DNA of 64,000 bases from Vandiemenella viatica. Taxonomy: Eukaryota > Arthropoda > Insecta > Orthoptera > Morabidae. Positions within the stretch are counted from its first letter, which is position 1; each line of letters starts with the position of its first letter. The notes beneath the pieces were generated by a model, which had not been told where the DNA came from, ran no database searches, and was given only the letters and a program-made list of their open reading frames with translations. Where the stretch lies: contig JARYHS010006951.1 of assembly GCA_031002005.1 (NCBI GenBank), positions 27,660 through 91,659 of the forward strand, read 5' to 3'. Shown here one piece after another: positions 32,761-44,699 of this stretch. A program made the position numbers and the translations under genes.

Positions 32761-33671
32761 GAATCTGGTGTCAACTAAGAGATAGGATTGGTAATTACAT
32801 AGATATATAACTTTGTTGCAGACTGTAAATATTGTTTGAATAAGTGGTAAAATGGTATGAGCAGGGTTTGACTATTCATGTAATCCTGTAGCATCAACAG
32901 AGACTTCAAGACATCACTCATGAGTGATAAGTGTTTTTAATATGTCTCAGGAAGTGTTTATTTTTCCTTTTCTATATTATTGGTTATAAAGAAATCTATA
33001 AATATTGGTTGTAGTATGAATTTGCTTGATGTTATATTCATTACTTTTACATATTTAAAGACTGGAGTATGGTACTACAAATTATGATGTAAATTAGTTA
33101 TATTCATCATGGCACTAAAAAAAACATTACTCACTAATATGAGCATGTTAAAGATTTCATACATTTATACTTATAGACCATTCCATTTGAACAAGAACAG
33201 ACCATGTTGAATCAAGGTTATTTGGATTTTAAAGAAATTGGTAAAGTATGATTCTGTGTTGTGTTTCTTTTTCATGACTTAGATTATTATCCTATGGATG
33301 TATCTTTATATGATTTTGTCTTTTGTGATTTATAATTAGTACAATTCTGTTGTTTTTTTCTCTTTTCTAAATATGTGTAGCATTCTGTTTCGGGAATTTT
33401 CACAGTGAGAAAGTAATAGTTTGGTATAAAGGTGAAAACAGAAATTTATAACAGTCACGAACATTTCTTCTTGAAAATATAGACTAGAAGAACTTTTGCA
33501 TTCTTCAAAATGGCCTCAGTGTTTCACTACATATATTGTATTGTTTCTACTGATTACACTTTGATGTGTTTTCCTCATGAACTGGGGAACTAATTTTGAT
33601 GTTTGTTGTTGTTGTTGTGTGTGTGTTTTTTTTAAACTTATTTAATTAAGCTTTCTATTGATGATCACAAA
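32761..33671. other. AT-rich non-coding stretch
   Basis: No gene or element recognised. It may contain the decayed 3' LTR of the Gypsy element. Confidence 0.4.
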
Positions 33672-33805
33672 GATTTTGTTTGTTTTATTTTGTGGTTCTC
33701 CTTCAAATGATTAAGTGTGTTAATGAGATGAGTTGCTGGTGACTGTGTCACTAAAATTTGTTTCTTCACACATTTCCAGCAAGGTATGTAATATCCCAAA
33801 ACCCA
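33672..33805 (+). mobile_element. Fragment of the hAT element found at 20980
   Basis: The stretch TTGTTTTATTTTGTGGTTCT and the following ~120 bases match 21016-21150 (shared TTTGTTTC-ACACAT-TTCCAG). This is a second, 5'-only copy of the same hAT family, without any useful coding sequence. Its right edge abuts the LINE below. Confidence 0.75.
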
Positions 33806-36480
33806 CTGGAATTAATACACACCAATCTAGAAGATAATGCCACCAGCTACATCCAAGATACTTTTCTGGAGTACCTCAGTTGGGATTCCATCTGGTTATG
33901 GTGCCTCTCCCATACTCAGAGAATTGATTGATGTTACCACCTCATCCAGAAAGATGTTGCTATTCATCTCTCCACTCACACAGGGTTACTACATTTCACG
34001 ATAGTGGTCATCTTGTTGTCCAGTGTTTTCCTCTGTTCTGTCAGGTGACAGTAAGCTGTTAAAGAATTAGTCCGCTGATTCCTTCCTCTTGTAATTGAAT
34101 GCTCTTCTCTTCTGATTGAGGACAACATAGTGGGAAATCATATTTTTCCAGCAGCTAATTTGCATGGAATTCCCAGTGGATTAACCTTCAGATAACTCCC
34201 ATTGACTTTGCAGGGTCGTTAGATTTTTTTTGTTTGTATTCTACTCTTGTTTGCCTTCATTTAGCAAGAATCTCTTCTGCAGCTTAACAGCTCCTTTGGT
34301 AGGATTCTCTCATTGCTTACAATTCCGCAGTCCAATACCTTTCTGTTGTACTACCAATAGTCTTCAGAGGCACAGCAGCTCTCATTCTGTCCTGAATCAC
34401 GCATGTTAATTTCCTTGCATTGTTATCCATGTTGAAATCTTCTTCTAGTGCTACAGGAGTGAAAAAAGCTTCTCTCATCCTCTGCCATGAGGCCTGTCTT
34501 ATGTCGTATTGCGTTTCTGAAGTAGATTCTGCCATGGTCAGTTATTCTCCTTGCCCTGGCAATATCAAATTGTATGATGTGGTTGCCAGTTTTCAGGTTG
34601 TCCATCACTCTCCTGTCATGCAGCAGATTCCATGATGCATTATTTGATAGAGTTACTTTGATGTAGGTGCAGGTGTCAGTTGTGTTGTTGTAGGTATATG
34701 GATTGCTCCAGTTGCAATTCATTAAAAAGATCTGCCAACAATTCACCCCTAGCTACTGTTCGACGAATATGTCACTGAACTGACTTTGTGTTTACATCAG
34801 CCATTATTATCATTGCTTGGTCTGAGAGAACTAAATATGTCTCCCCTATTTTATTCAGATACAGTTTGATTCCATCTCAGTACTGAAAATACATGTTAAA
34901 TAGAACAAAATTACCCCAGCTTGTGCTAATCTCCACATGTTGTGAGCTCATCACAAAATTGTACAAGCTTAGTCACTACAATGATTGATTACTATTATGG
35001 CTAACATGGGTCTCGGTCCAGTTGTGATTACCTGCAACATCACCGGCAAGTATGGAATTTTCCCTTATTAAGAGTATGGTTCCTGGAGGCAGATAATATC
35101 GAAGCCTACCTCCTCTGCGAGTTTCCTTACTTCATGCAGGATGGGGATACTTCTCTTGGCATTGAATTGTGGGATCCTTAGTTTGAAGGCTGGTTTTAGG
35201 ATGCCTCAAGCAGACAAGGTAGTCTCGTGTCTAGTACAGTCCTACCATTAGTCTGTAGAATCTATCTGTACAAGATATCTAGGCCAAAAATTTTGCCTCT
35301 CCTCTCAAAGACTTGCTTTACTAAAGTGAGAAGCTGGGCATAATCTGTTGCCAGGTTTTATACTTTCAGTTGAATCTTATCAACTGCCTTGGAATGAAGG
35401 AAAGTGACATGCTTACAAGTTGGATGTAACCCTCCAGTGTCAGCATTTAAACCTACTCTAGTCTTTTGAGTCACAAGTTAGTTTCAGAATTCACAAATAT
35501 TCGGTCTGGGTATACCAGTACTGAGTTGAGTTCCCTAGTTTCCACATTTGCTTTTTCATGCATAATGATTTTAGTATTTGATTTTCCCTGTGAGTTATAT
35601 GGGTATTTACCATTCTGAGAATAACCAATACCAAGCCACTTCCATTATAATGTACTAATTCAAAGTGTTTCAACCATAGTTGAGGAAACATCTATTATTT
35701 GTGTAACTGAATCACTGGTATGTGTGCCCATATCAAACACATTCCTTGTGCTCAATGTCAGTTTTTCTCCACTCTCATTGCGTTCGTTCTTCTGGACAAT
35801 GGATTTCCCCTTATTTTGCTTGGCACTTTTTCCTGCCTTAACGATTGTTGCTAAGATCAGTTTCTTAATGGTATCAGTTAATTATTCTTCTAAAGTTGAT
35901 TCCACTCAAAGTATAGGGCACTTACAAGCCCTAATTAATTTCGTTTAGAAGCCATTGTAACAACAATTGGTAAGTCAGCCAATATTTTCCTCTCTTTTTG
36001 CAAGATTTTCCTCATTTCTGACTAGATGCTATAAATTGAAACATTGGTCCTTCTTATAGTCATCTTTGCCGCAGTTGGCTCTGGTAATTTTTTTCTTTTG
36101 AACAATGCTAACTCAAATTTTGACATTTTTTGCACTTTTTGACAACAGTATAATCTTTTACCAAAATTACACAAAACTCAATGTAAGCTCTATGTTGTTC
36201 TAGAAGAAGTCTCCTCACTGATGAACTGACTTCAACCACTTGATGAATGGAGACTTTGTCTCACAGACCCATACTAAGTTTCGCAATGAATATGCTCCTG
36301 AATTCTTTTCTGTCCATTTTTCTATAAAATTTTTATTCATAGACCTTTTCCACGATCTCGTGTGTTTGTATGACCTTTGGCAGGTCATACAAAATAACTA
36401 AAAGGTTTTCTGTTATGGGGGAGCTCTCGCTTTATTACTTCATTTAATTCCTTAATATTCATTATTTTATTCACATCTTC
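33806..36480 (-). mobile_element. R1-type LINE, copy 2 (degraded, RT lost)
   Basis: The order on the minus strand matches the better copy at 55560-61520. At 35300-36480 are ORF1 pieces (VYEQKFYRKMDRKEFRSIF-like, QHRAYIEFCVILVKDYTVVK, KAVDKIQLKVYNLATDYAQL). At 35020-35200 is the start of the apurinic-type endonuclease (FNAKRSIPILHEVRKLAEEV, ICLQEP). At 34317-34540 is the linker (QASWQRMREAFFTP), and at 33810-34050 the first RT motif (a frame with PDGIPTEVLQKSIL). The rest of RT is missing. All frames are broken. Confidence 0.8.
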
Positions 36481-36689
36481 CTGCAATTGTGTCTCCACAA
36501 TCACTGCATTTTTGAGGTTCCATATTTAGACATCTATTTTGTGAGCACTGTAAAGGGTTCAACATCATCTTCAGAAGTATGGGAGTCTATCCACTGTATA
36601 TATGGAAGGTACTATGGATCAGTATCTGGATGTTTTGATTGGAGGCATGTAGTTCATGAGAGATCATTTAGCTGATGGCATAGTTCTCT

Positions 36690-37740
36690 GCTGCATCACT
36701 TCATATACCAATTTGGATCCAAGGGTCAGGCAACGAAGAGCTGCTTGGGATAAGGAATCATTATGCTTCGTTCCATCGCTTTTTGAATTATATGCCAGAC
36801 CCTTAAGCATTTGGGAGCTGAAATCTTCACAGCACTGTGCCAAAGACACCACTGCAGTGTCTGACCTGATCCAGTACCATATTTTACCAAAGATGGTAGA
36901 AGGTATCATCTGGATATTTTTAACAATATTTGGAATGAAGCATACTTCCTTGACTCATGCAAAGAAACAATGCTAATCCCTCTTTTAAAACCAGGGAAGG
37001 ACAAAATGTTACAAATTAACTATCATGGCATAGTATCAATGAGCTGCATTGGTGACTCTAGAGTGGATGGTAAACAGCCATCCAGTCTGGCATCTTGAAT
37101 ACTGAAATCTGCTTTCAGTGTGGACTCAGAAAGTTCCGTTCCACCTTGGAAATCTAGATATTGCTGAAAGCAGTGATACAGGATGCACTAATTTGCAGCC
37201 AATATCTTGTGAGTGTGTTTCTTGATATAGGTAACACCTGTGATACTAACTGGCAACATGGCATTTTAAAACGGCTGTATGAGTGGGGATTTAGGTAAAA
37301 TCCACCCCACATTTTACAATAATTTTCATCATACTGTTGTTTCTGGTACAGAGTCATTTGTTTAGTATGAAAGCTTTTTATCCAGGAAAACAGTGTTCCT
37401 CAATGGTCAGTTTTAAGTGTTAATCTATTTCCTGACGCTTTCATCAGTAATAAGGAGTAGATTACTTCACCATCTTTTGTTCTTCATTTAGCCTGAGAGA
37501 TGCGAGAGGCAATTACATCTTACACTAAACAGGCTAGATCGAGTGGTCAGTAAACAGCAGTTTTTGATTTTCTGCCTAGTAAAAACCTAAAGCAAACTTT
37601 TTACTCACCATCACAGTCATTTAGAAGAACCTCATTTTACCTTACAAAATACTATTTTAAGTTTTAATGAAACCGTTCATTTTCTGGGCCTCATTATTGA
37701 AGCAAACTCAGCTTGCTGCCACATCTTAGAGTTCTGAAAG
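36690..37740 (+). pseudogene. Jockey/I-type LINE reverse-transcriptase fragment
   Basis: Plus-strand pieces read LWELKSS-like then CAKDTTAVSDLIQYHILPK (expected A-x-G-P-D-x-I-x-Y), FNNIWNEAYFLDSCKET, LIPLLKPGKDKMLQINYHGI (RT motif 2) and SVFLDIGNTCDTNWQHGILK-like. The last aligns with the first catalytic Asp region of Jockey/I RTs. Later frames decay. Orientation is opposite to the R1-type copy beside it. Clade assignment is tentative. Confidence 0.65.
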
Positions 37741-38950
37741 TCAGAGCCCTATCCCAATCCCAGCATTGATGCTGGAACTGGCAAGATGCTGCTTATCATC
37801 CATCAGCATCTTATCATGGTGTGACTCTTCACTCACATTGTCTCAATACCTGGCAATCCAATTTATGACACAGTTATGAATGCACATTTTGTGAACACCT
37901 GTACATCAATGGTGGTAGTAGAGCTTATTATGTTCTTTGGTGGTTTAATTACATATACTGCTTTAATTAAAAATTCCACCAAAAGGTTATGTTGAAGGTT
38001 TGTTTATTTTGCTCCAAACGAAGTCAGCGATATTCACAAGCATAGATACAATACAGAGATGCACTTCTGAGCTGTCGCAAAGATAAAACTTCTGTGAACT
38101 CAACTTGAAATCTAACTGGATGAATGAATACTGGATACTCATTACTGACTCTGTCCAGCCGATCTGTTTATATAGTCTCTATCGAAATTACGAGAATTCT
38201 TAAAAGGCATCCGCCCGATATTTCTCGAACATTAACAATCACTCAAACAATCAAACATATTAAAAACAATCGGAATTAATACAAAATTATTTAACAACAT
38301 TACAAAATGATCAGAAATGGTAATTAGAGATACTTAAATACAAAATTATTTGCAGAAATCATCTCAAACTGTAGAAAATTGTCCTGTAGACATCATAACT
38401 TGCATGAATACATGGAATTACAAACATTTAAGAAATTCTCTTGCACAATTCGGTTCTTAAACATATTAAATGGTCTTTAAATAATTTTCTTTCATAAAAC
38501 AAAGTCTATATACACTGATTTACAAGAAATTACAAAACAAAATACCAGATCATATTCAAACAAACTTTAGCTCACTACAAATACTTTATACAGTACAATA
38601 CCATTCAAAATTCAGGTATCAGGGCTGTTACAAGCTGCCATATGCTTCAGCTCCCCTACAAAGTTTATTTTAGAAGAATATGGTTATGACTTGACCATAT
38701 TTTATCAGCAGTTTTGGAATAAATCTCCTTCCTGGCTTTTAAAAAGGCCTAGAAGAATTTTAGAACTGTCGGGGTATAATGTTTTTTAAGATGACAATTG
38801 GCATCACTGATGGGTTGAAGTTGACTTTAGTTCTATTGTGTTCCCTCGAGTGACTTATAAATAATATATAAGCTGGATAGTTATTGTAGCGTATACATCG
38901 CAGTGTGTCACACTTTACTGAAATCACTCCAGCATATGAAAGTAAGTCGT
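37741..38950. other. Non-coding stretch
   Basis: AT-rich with no recognised motif. Part may be the eroded 3' half of the preceding LINE. Confidence 0.4.
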
Positions 38951-38954
38951 GACA

Positions 38955-39695
38955 CAAAGTACAGCATATGCTGTGATTCCATCAACTGCATTCAGGCATT
39001 AGAAAATTTAGCAGAAATGATACCAATCACAGAATATTAAATATCAAAATAGGATTGGATACAATGGGAGAAGTAAGTGAATTCTGTTACTTGGGAAGCA
39101 AAAGTACAACTGATGGCTGAAGCAGAAATAATGTTAAAAACAGAATAGCACTAACAAAAACAGCCTTCATGAAAAAGAGAAATAGTTTAGTTTCAAACAT
39201 TGATGTAGGAATTAGAAAGAATGTTTTAAAACTCTGTGCATGGAGCACAGCACTTTATGGTAGTGAAACACGGACTTTAGGAATTCCTGAAATAAAGAAA
39301 ATTAAAGCGTTTGAAATGTGGTGCTACAGAAGAATGCTGAAAATTAAGTGGACAGACAAAGTAAGAAATGAACGACTTTTGGAAATGATGGGTGAGGAAA
39401 GAAGTTCGTAGAAGAAGCTTACAGAAAGAAGAGACAGGCTGGTAGGACATATTTTGAGACATGCTGGATTGGTTAATTTGCTGTTGGAGGGAACAGTCGA
39501 AGGTAAGAACTGTATAGAAAGACAGAGATTAGAATATATGGAGCAGATAATTGAGGACATGGGTTGTAAGCAGTATTAGAGATGAAAAGGTTATCATAAG
39601 ATAGGAAGGGATGGAGGATTGCATCTAACCAGTCGAAAGACTGATGACAGCCAAAAGTTTCATTACAGTCAAAAGGTAAAAAAAAAAAAAACACG
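38955..39695 (+). pseudogene. RTE-like LINE ORF2 C-terminus and 3' end
   Basis: The plus strand encodes FCYLGSKSTTDG, then (39169-39411) RIALTKTAFMKKRNSLVSNI-type sequence, WSTALYGSETRTLGIPEIKK and AFEMWCYRRMLKIKWTDKVR. After a stop it continues RDRLVGHILRHAGLVNLLLE. This is the connection and C-terminal region shared by many arthropod RTE/BovB-like LINEs. Only the 3' ~700 bp is present, as usual for 5'-truncated copies. It ends in a poly(A)-like run at 39679-39691. Confidence 0.75.
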
Positions 39696-40200
39696 GATGA
39701 GACTTTTGCAATGGTTTTTAATTACAATCAAAAAGTAAAAAACATCAATCAGCCTTTGCAAAAGTTTTTGAGCTAGCATGTCTAGGCCACTGCTGTTAGT
39801 GGGAGAAGTGGTCCACAGGCCTGTGATTGGACAGCCTAGATTTACAACAATATATATACCTTGTTTTTATTCTATTTGTTTGTTATGATTTTGTTTTATA
39901 TCTGGCCACTTCCTTTACAGCCATCCATAATTTGTCTATTCAAAAAATCGTAAGTTCTTTTATGTGTGCAGTCATGATTTATCACTTTACATTATTGTGC
40001 TGTCTACATGACCGACCTCTATACAATCGGCCTTGAGACAGTATATTCGTCTATTTTTAAGTCATGTTGTCATATCAGTTGTTTGTTAGGATGCTAATGA
40101 TCCCTCTGTTGATGCTCCCTAAAGCCCTAACAACAACAACATACTGGTTCTAACTAACTTAGAAACACTCAGAAACATGACGTCTCTCTCTCTCTCTCTG
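39696..40200. other. Non-coding stretch ending in (TC)n
   Basis: AT-rich. A TC dinucleotide tract at about 40182-40199 runs into a TA tract. Confidence 0.5.
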
Positions 40201-40500
40201 TATATATATATATAATAATAACAATGAGCAGGAAAAAGCTTTAAGGCAATAAAACTAAGGAAGGATAGGGAAATATGACCCAACACTTACCACAGATGAA
40301 GGCGGCTGGGACGACGAACAAAAAACAAACACAAGAGAAGCGCAATATTTCGGCCTACAGCAGCCTTAAACGTATAGAAGGTGAAGCACCAGGCGGCGTC
40401 ACATGTTACACGTAGGCGGCCGACTGAGTTGTAAGTGTTGGGTCATATTTCCCTATCCTTCCTTAGTTATATATATATATATATTTAAAACAAACACCGG
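40201..40500 (-). repeat. Family H repeat, copy D, with 36-bp perfect inverted repeats
   Basis: It lies between two TA tracts. Bases 40255-40290 and 40431-40466 are exact reverse complements (CTAAGGAAGGATAGGGAAAT... and its mirror), with a 140-bp loop. The loop holds family-H features in diverged form: CTTACCACAGATGA, an ACAAAC-rich stretch, AATATTTCGGCC and a GCAGCC block. Non-coding. It could be a small foldback transposon or a two-headed family-H copy that lost its middle. Confidence 0.75.
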
Positions 40501-40779
40501 GTGTATTTATCCCAGAAAAATTAAAAAATTACTGTTCTGATTTCAATGGGATTTCACCATTTAAAAGATTAGAATCTCAACTGAATTATTTGGTATGTCT
40601 TATCCTTCAACATAACATAACACAAGAGTGGTAAATGAAAATCTAAATGTACTGCCTGAAACACCAAAGATGAAATACGATGTCTATGTCATACATTGTA
40701 AAAAAATAATAGCCATATAATCACATGTAATCTTTTCTTTCTTACATTGTTGATTCTAGTCTTTAAACCCCATAGATGG
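40501..40779. other. AT-rich spacer
   Basis: Nothing recognised. Confidence 0.45.
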
Positions 40780-41519
40780 TCATATCAAACGTGAAGAGGA
40801 AACCACATATGGTGGTGGAAAATATGTAAATTAATTGTAATAATGTAATGAAAAAATCTTTCAATGTCTTCTTTGCTTCTTGAAGTTACTATCTGAGGCC
40901 GCATTGCTACAATCTCTGAGGTTTGGAAGTGAATATTCCCTGTTGATAGTAAGTAATGTATATTTGATGGGTTTGAATGTGAACTGTTTAAAACCTTTAG
41001 TATATAACCTTCCAAGAAATTGTTGCTTTTTGAAACTACGATCTCAGGCTGCACAGCTACAATCGCTTATGTTTGGAATTGGAAGTGAAAATAAATTCGC
41101 TGTTAATAGTAAGTAAAACATCTCTGGTGGATTTGAACATGAACGTGAACTATTTAAAATCTTAAGTGTTGACATAGTAGTATTTTTGTAATTTATTGTT
41201 GAGTGATTCTGTCTTTACCACATTTCCTGAAAAATAATAATTGTTTCTATAGCTGCACGAACTGCTGTAATTATTATGATGAAACTTAGTACACATGTTC
41301 CTGATAGGTAGCTAAAAATATTGTAAGTGTAAATCAGTGCCAACCCCCATCTCTTTTCTGCTACACTGGGAGTTGGTCTTTTAAATATCTGTAGAAAATA
41401 GAGTGACTGACTTGAGATTTGATTTATAAGCACAAAAAACTGACCTCTTTTATGAACTTTAATATTTACAGTGTGTGCGAAACAACCTACATCATACCGG
41501 GCAATGCCGGGAACTCTGC
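40780..41519 (-). mobile_element. ACTAG-head element E5
   Basis: On the minus strand the right edge reads ACTAGCAGAGTTCCCGGCAT, again the ACTAG-head type. Inside is a short tandem duplication of about 160 bp. The motif TACAATC-CT-A-GTTTGGAA recurs at about 40909 and 41058, each followed by TAGTAAGTAA. The plus-strand edge is followed directly by the TA tract of family H copy C. Confidence 0.55.
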
Positions 41520-41520
41520 T

Positions 41521-41760
41521 AGTATATATATGTAACCAGGAAATAATAGGAGCTAAGTAGCGAATGGATTTACAATAAAAGATAGTGAAATGAACCACCA
41601 CTTACCTTTAGATGATGGTTTTGTGGGGTGAACACACAAAAAAAACACAAGAACAGGAAAAACAATGAATATTTCGGGACTTCGCCCTTCGTCAACAGGA
41701 GAGGGAGGTAGGGTGGTGTAGGAGATGGTCTCACTGAATAAATGTATTATTTATAAATCA
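41521..41760 (-). repeat. Family H repeat, copy C
   Basis: TA tract, GCTAAGTAGCGAATGG, then GAACCACCACTTACCTTTAG, ATGATGG, an AC-rich stretch, ATATTTCGGGAC and CCCTTCGTCAACAGG. The minus strand reads TTGACGAAGGGCGAAGTCCC then GAAATATTC, with AAAGGTAAGTGG farther on. Same layout as copies A and B. Confidence 0.78.
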
Positions 41761-41858
41761 GGCACTTGCTCATCCACAGCATACTTCAAAACTCATTTTC
41801 ATAATTACACAAAGAGACACCTGTAACATTCACCCAAAAATCATCACACAGGAAAATA

Positions 41859-42691
41859 CAGTAGAAGTCCGATTATCCGAGGTAATCGGGACCGAGACCA
41901 CCTCGGATAACGAGAAACTCTGATAACCGGAGGTGAAGGAAAGAGGTTACAATGAATCAAAAAATGTATTGAAACTGAAATAATACAATTTATTTATAGT
42001 GTAAAACTAATTTGTGAAGTAATAAAGTTGTTTTTTTGTACATTAATTATGACCGTATGCTAAAAAAGTCTTTGTGTTCTGTGTCATAATTTTGTTTCTC
42101 TTATTAGCGGAAGTATAGCGCCAACGCTGTAGCATCATTATGTCAGCTGCTGTACTTTCTTCCTGTTGCTCAATATACTCGAGTGCTCTTTTTAAACCTT
42201 CAGCATGAGAAATTTTTGGAACAGTTTCATTTTTATCTTCTTCGCCTTCTCCTCCTTTTTCGCTGACAACCATATTAACAATTTCACCATCGTTAAGCTG
42301 ACTTTGATTGTCATGCAACAACCACTCTTGTATATCTTCATTGTTAATTTCTTTTACGACTGGAAGTTGGTTGGCTAACTGTGTCATTTCATTGACATCT
42401 TGTTGAGCTAGATTGTCCTTTTTAGGCATTTCCTTACAAAAAAGTTTCCTCCGTGTTCATTGAAGCGTTTCCTATTTTACTTCATCCTATGCCGCGGCTG
42501 ACCAATAAACTGCATCTTTCACTGATACTATTTTCTTTAGTGAATCTCTAAGTTGCATAATAAAACTTGAAGCAGCCTAGTTGGAAAAGTATTCCATATC
42601 TTCATAAAAGCTCCCTATCATATTTCAAACATTTGCCTCGGTTAACCCGGCGGCTCGGATAATCGGAACTCGGATAACCGGACTTTTACTG
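41859..42691 (-). mobile_element. Tigger/pogo-type DNA transposon, deletion derivative
   Basis: The element starts CAGTAGAAGTCCGATTATCC and ends with the mirror image of CAGTAAAAGTCCGGTTATCC. TA is duplicated at 41857-41858 and 42692-42693, as expected for Tc1/mariner-superfamily elements. The ~830 bp contain only the C-terminal part of a transposase on the minus strand. Flanking AC-rich sequence of one type lies on both sides, consistent with a simple insertion. Confidence 0.9.
42043..42429 (-). pseudogene. Tigger transposase C-terminal domain
   Basis: An uninterrupted 128-residue frame with an acidic middle (EKGGEGEEDKNETVPKIS) and a final HAEGLKRALEYIEQQEE, MLQRWRYTSANKRNK. This tail is typical of Tigger/JRK-type transposases, downstream of the DDE core. 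The DNA-binding and catalytic domains are absent, and the ATG at 42429 is internal to the parent protein. No function is expected alone. Confidence 0.85.
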
Positions 42692-42693
42692 TA

Positions 42694-44050
42694 CATCAAA
42701 GCTTCATTGAATAAACCCTCACAAAGACACGTTCTCTAACATCATACGGAACACCATATGCTCTCTCTTATTAATACACACCCAAAAAGACACTCCGACT
42801 TAGATGTATCCAAACATAACCACACAGACAAATAACACACATTACACATACATCCATCACCAAACTTAAATCAATGATAATCCTTGAGCCCTTCGAAAAG
42901 AAAGATTCGTCCACTATCATCATACAGCCTACAGCACACTATACCTCACTAACACAACCTACACCCTAACATACACACCATGTAACACACACCAGCAGAT
43001 GTCAGTATTCCCACAACACAAATGGTAGTGGTCTTCAATGAGTGAATATTGCTTTGGTATATTTCACTAGCTTGATAACATGTCGGCACCAGATAATGGC
43101 AGCAAGGACATAGTACAAACAGAAATCTACTGATTGATGTGGGCAGAGTCTACAAAACTTTCATAAACTATAACAAATATTGTAGAAACCAGAGACAGTG
43201 TCATTCATACAGACTTCGACAAGCTCTCACTAGCCAAAAAGCACTCTTGACATCTTCCCACAGTAGACTTTGCATTGTTTGTAATAAAGTTTTAAGGAAA
43301 TGTATTTTCAGAAAGATAGAGGGAGAGAGAGAAAGGTGGTGTTGATTTTCACAGTATTCTATTACCAAAAAAATTAATTATGTTGTTCATAAAATATGAC
43401 TTGATTTAAATCATAACTTATTAAAATTGACAGTTGGCTATTGTAATCAATAATGTCTACATTGATTGTTAAATGTAATTAGTTTAAATACCTGTCCATC
43501 CAGGTTTTTTTTGTGGAATCTTAACCTAAAATTCACTTCAGGTAATGATTCACTATTTTCATGTGAAGCCTCCTAGGTGGCTCCATGGTTTGGATTTAAG
43601 ATAAACTGTAAGTTCAGACATTACACGGGTGCAATACATGACAAAATTTAACTGTGACAACAAATCATAAGGACATGTGAATATTCTTAATTTATTTAAG
43701 AAAAAGAACAAATATTAGCTGCAGAACCCTGTGGTGGGTTCAGCAAGGGCTTTTAGTATTTTTTTTTATTACTATTGTTTCCAAACAATACCAGTTCATG
43801 ATTTTGATTTTACATCACATTTTCTATCAGCATTCACGTTGCAAACTCTTAAAGTTTGTTTTGTATAACTAAAGATGAGCATTTGCAATTCTGTGCCCAA
43901 AAAAGTTATCTAGAACCTAGTACTGAATTTATTGTTACATTTTTAAGTATTTAGTTACAACTTCTACACTCTCTTCTCTCGAGTTTTATTTGTTTTTAAC
44001 AATGCATTGATGTCAATGATACATTTTTCTTCTTCCTTCCTTTTTTTTAG
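42694..44050. other. Non-coding stretch (possible intron)
   Basis: An AC-rich part to about 43020, then AT-rich sequence. A long pyrimidine tract ends at 44050 with AG. If the exon below is real, this is intron sequence. Confidence 0.4.
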
Positions 44051-44152
44051 ATTGTGACCCTATCACAATTACCAATGTCAAGTTCTGCTGGAAGCTATGC
44101 TTTTGACTCGGGGGAAGCTGACCCAGCAGCAAAACGTCAAAGAAGCAATTAA
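44051..44152 (+). CDS. Possible terminal coding exon of an unidentified host gene
   Basis: A pyrimidine-rich tract (CTTCTTCCTTCC then nine T) and AG form a strong-looking splice acceptor at 44050. The next 34 codons are open and end in TAA: IVTLSQLPMSSSAGSYAFDS then GEADPAAKRQRSN. Composition is protein-like (Ser-rich, acidic, basic KRQR tail resembling a nuclear protein end) and unlike the transposons around it. I do not recognise the protein. No upstream exon was found in the window. It may also be a chance frame or part of an unknown repeat. Confidence 0.3.
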   Translation: MVTLSQLPMSSSAGSYAFDSGEADPAAKRQRSN

Positions 44153-44288
44153 ACCCTAATACTTCATGGACCAGCTATTGAAATGATGATTATGGTAGTT
44201 GAGAAATGTTGTTCCGCAATAGATGTAGGTATACATTTTTTTTTAACTGGGTATTCTGTTATTTGTTGGCAAGGAGCGTTAGTGAAAA

Positions 44289-44699
<411 letters not shown>

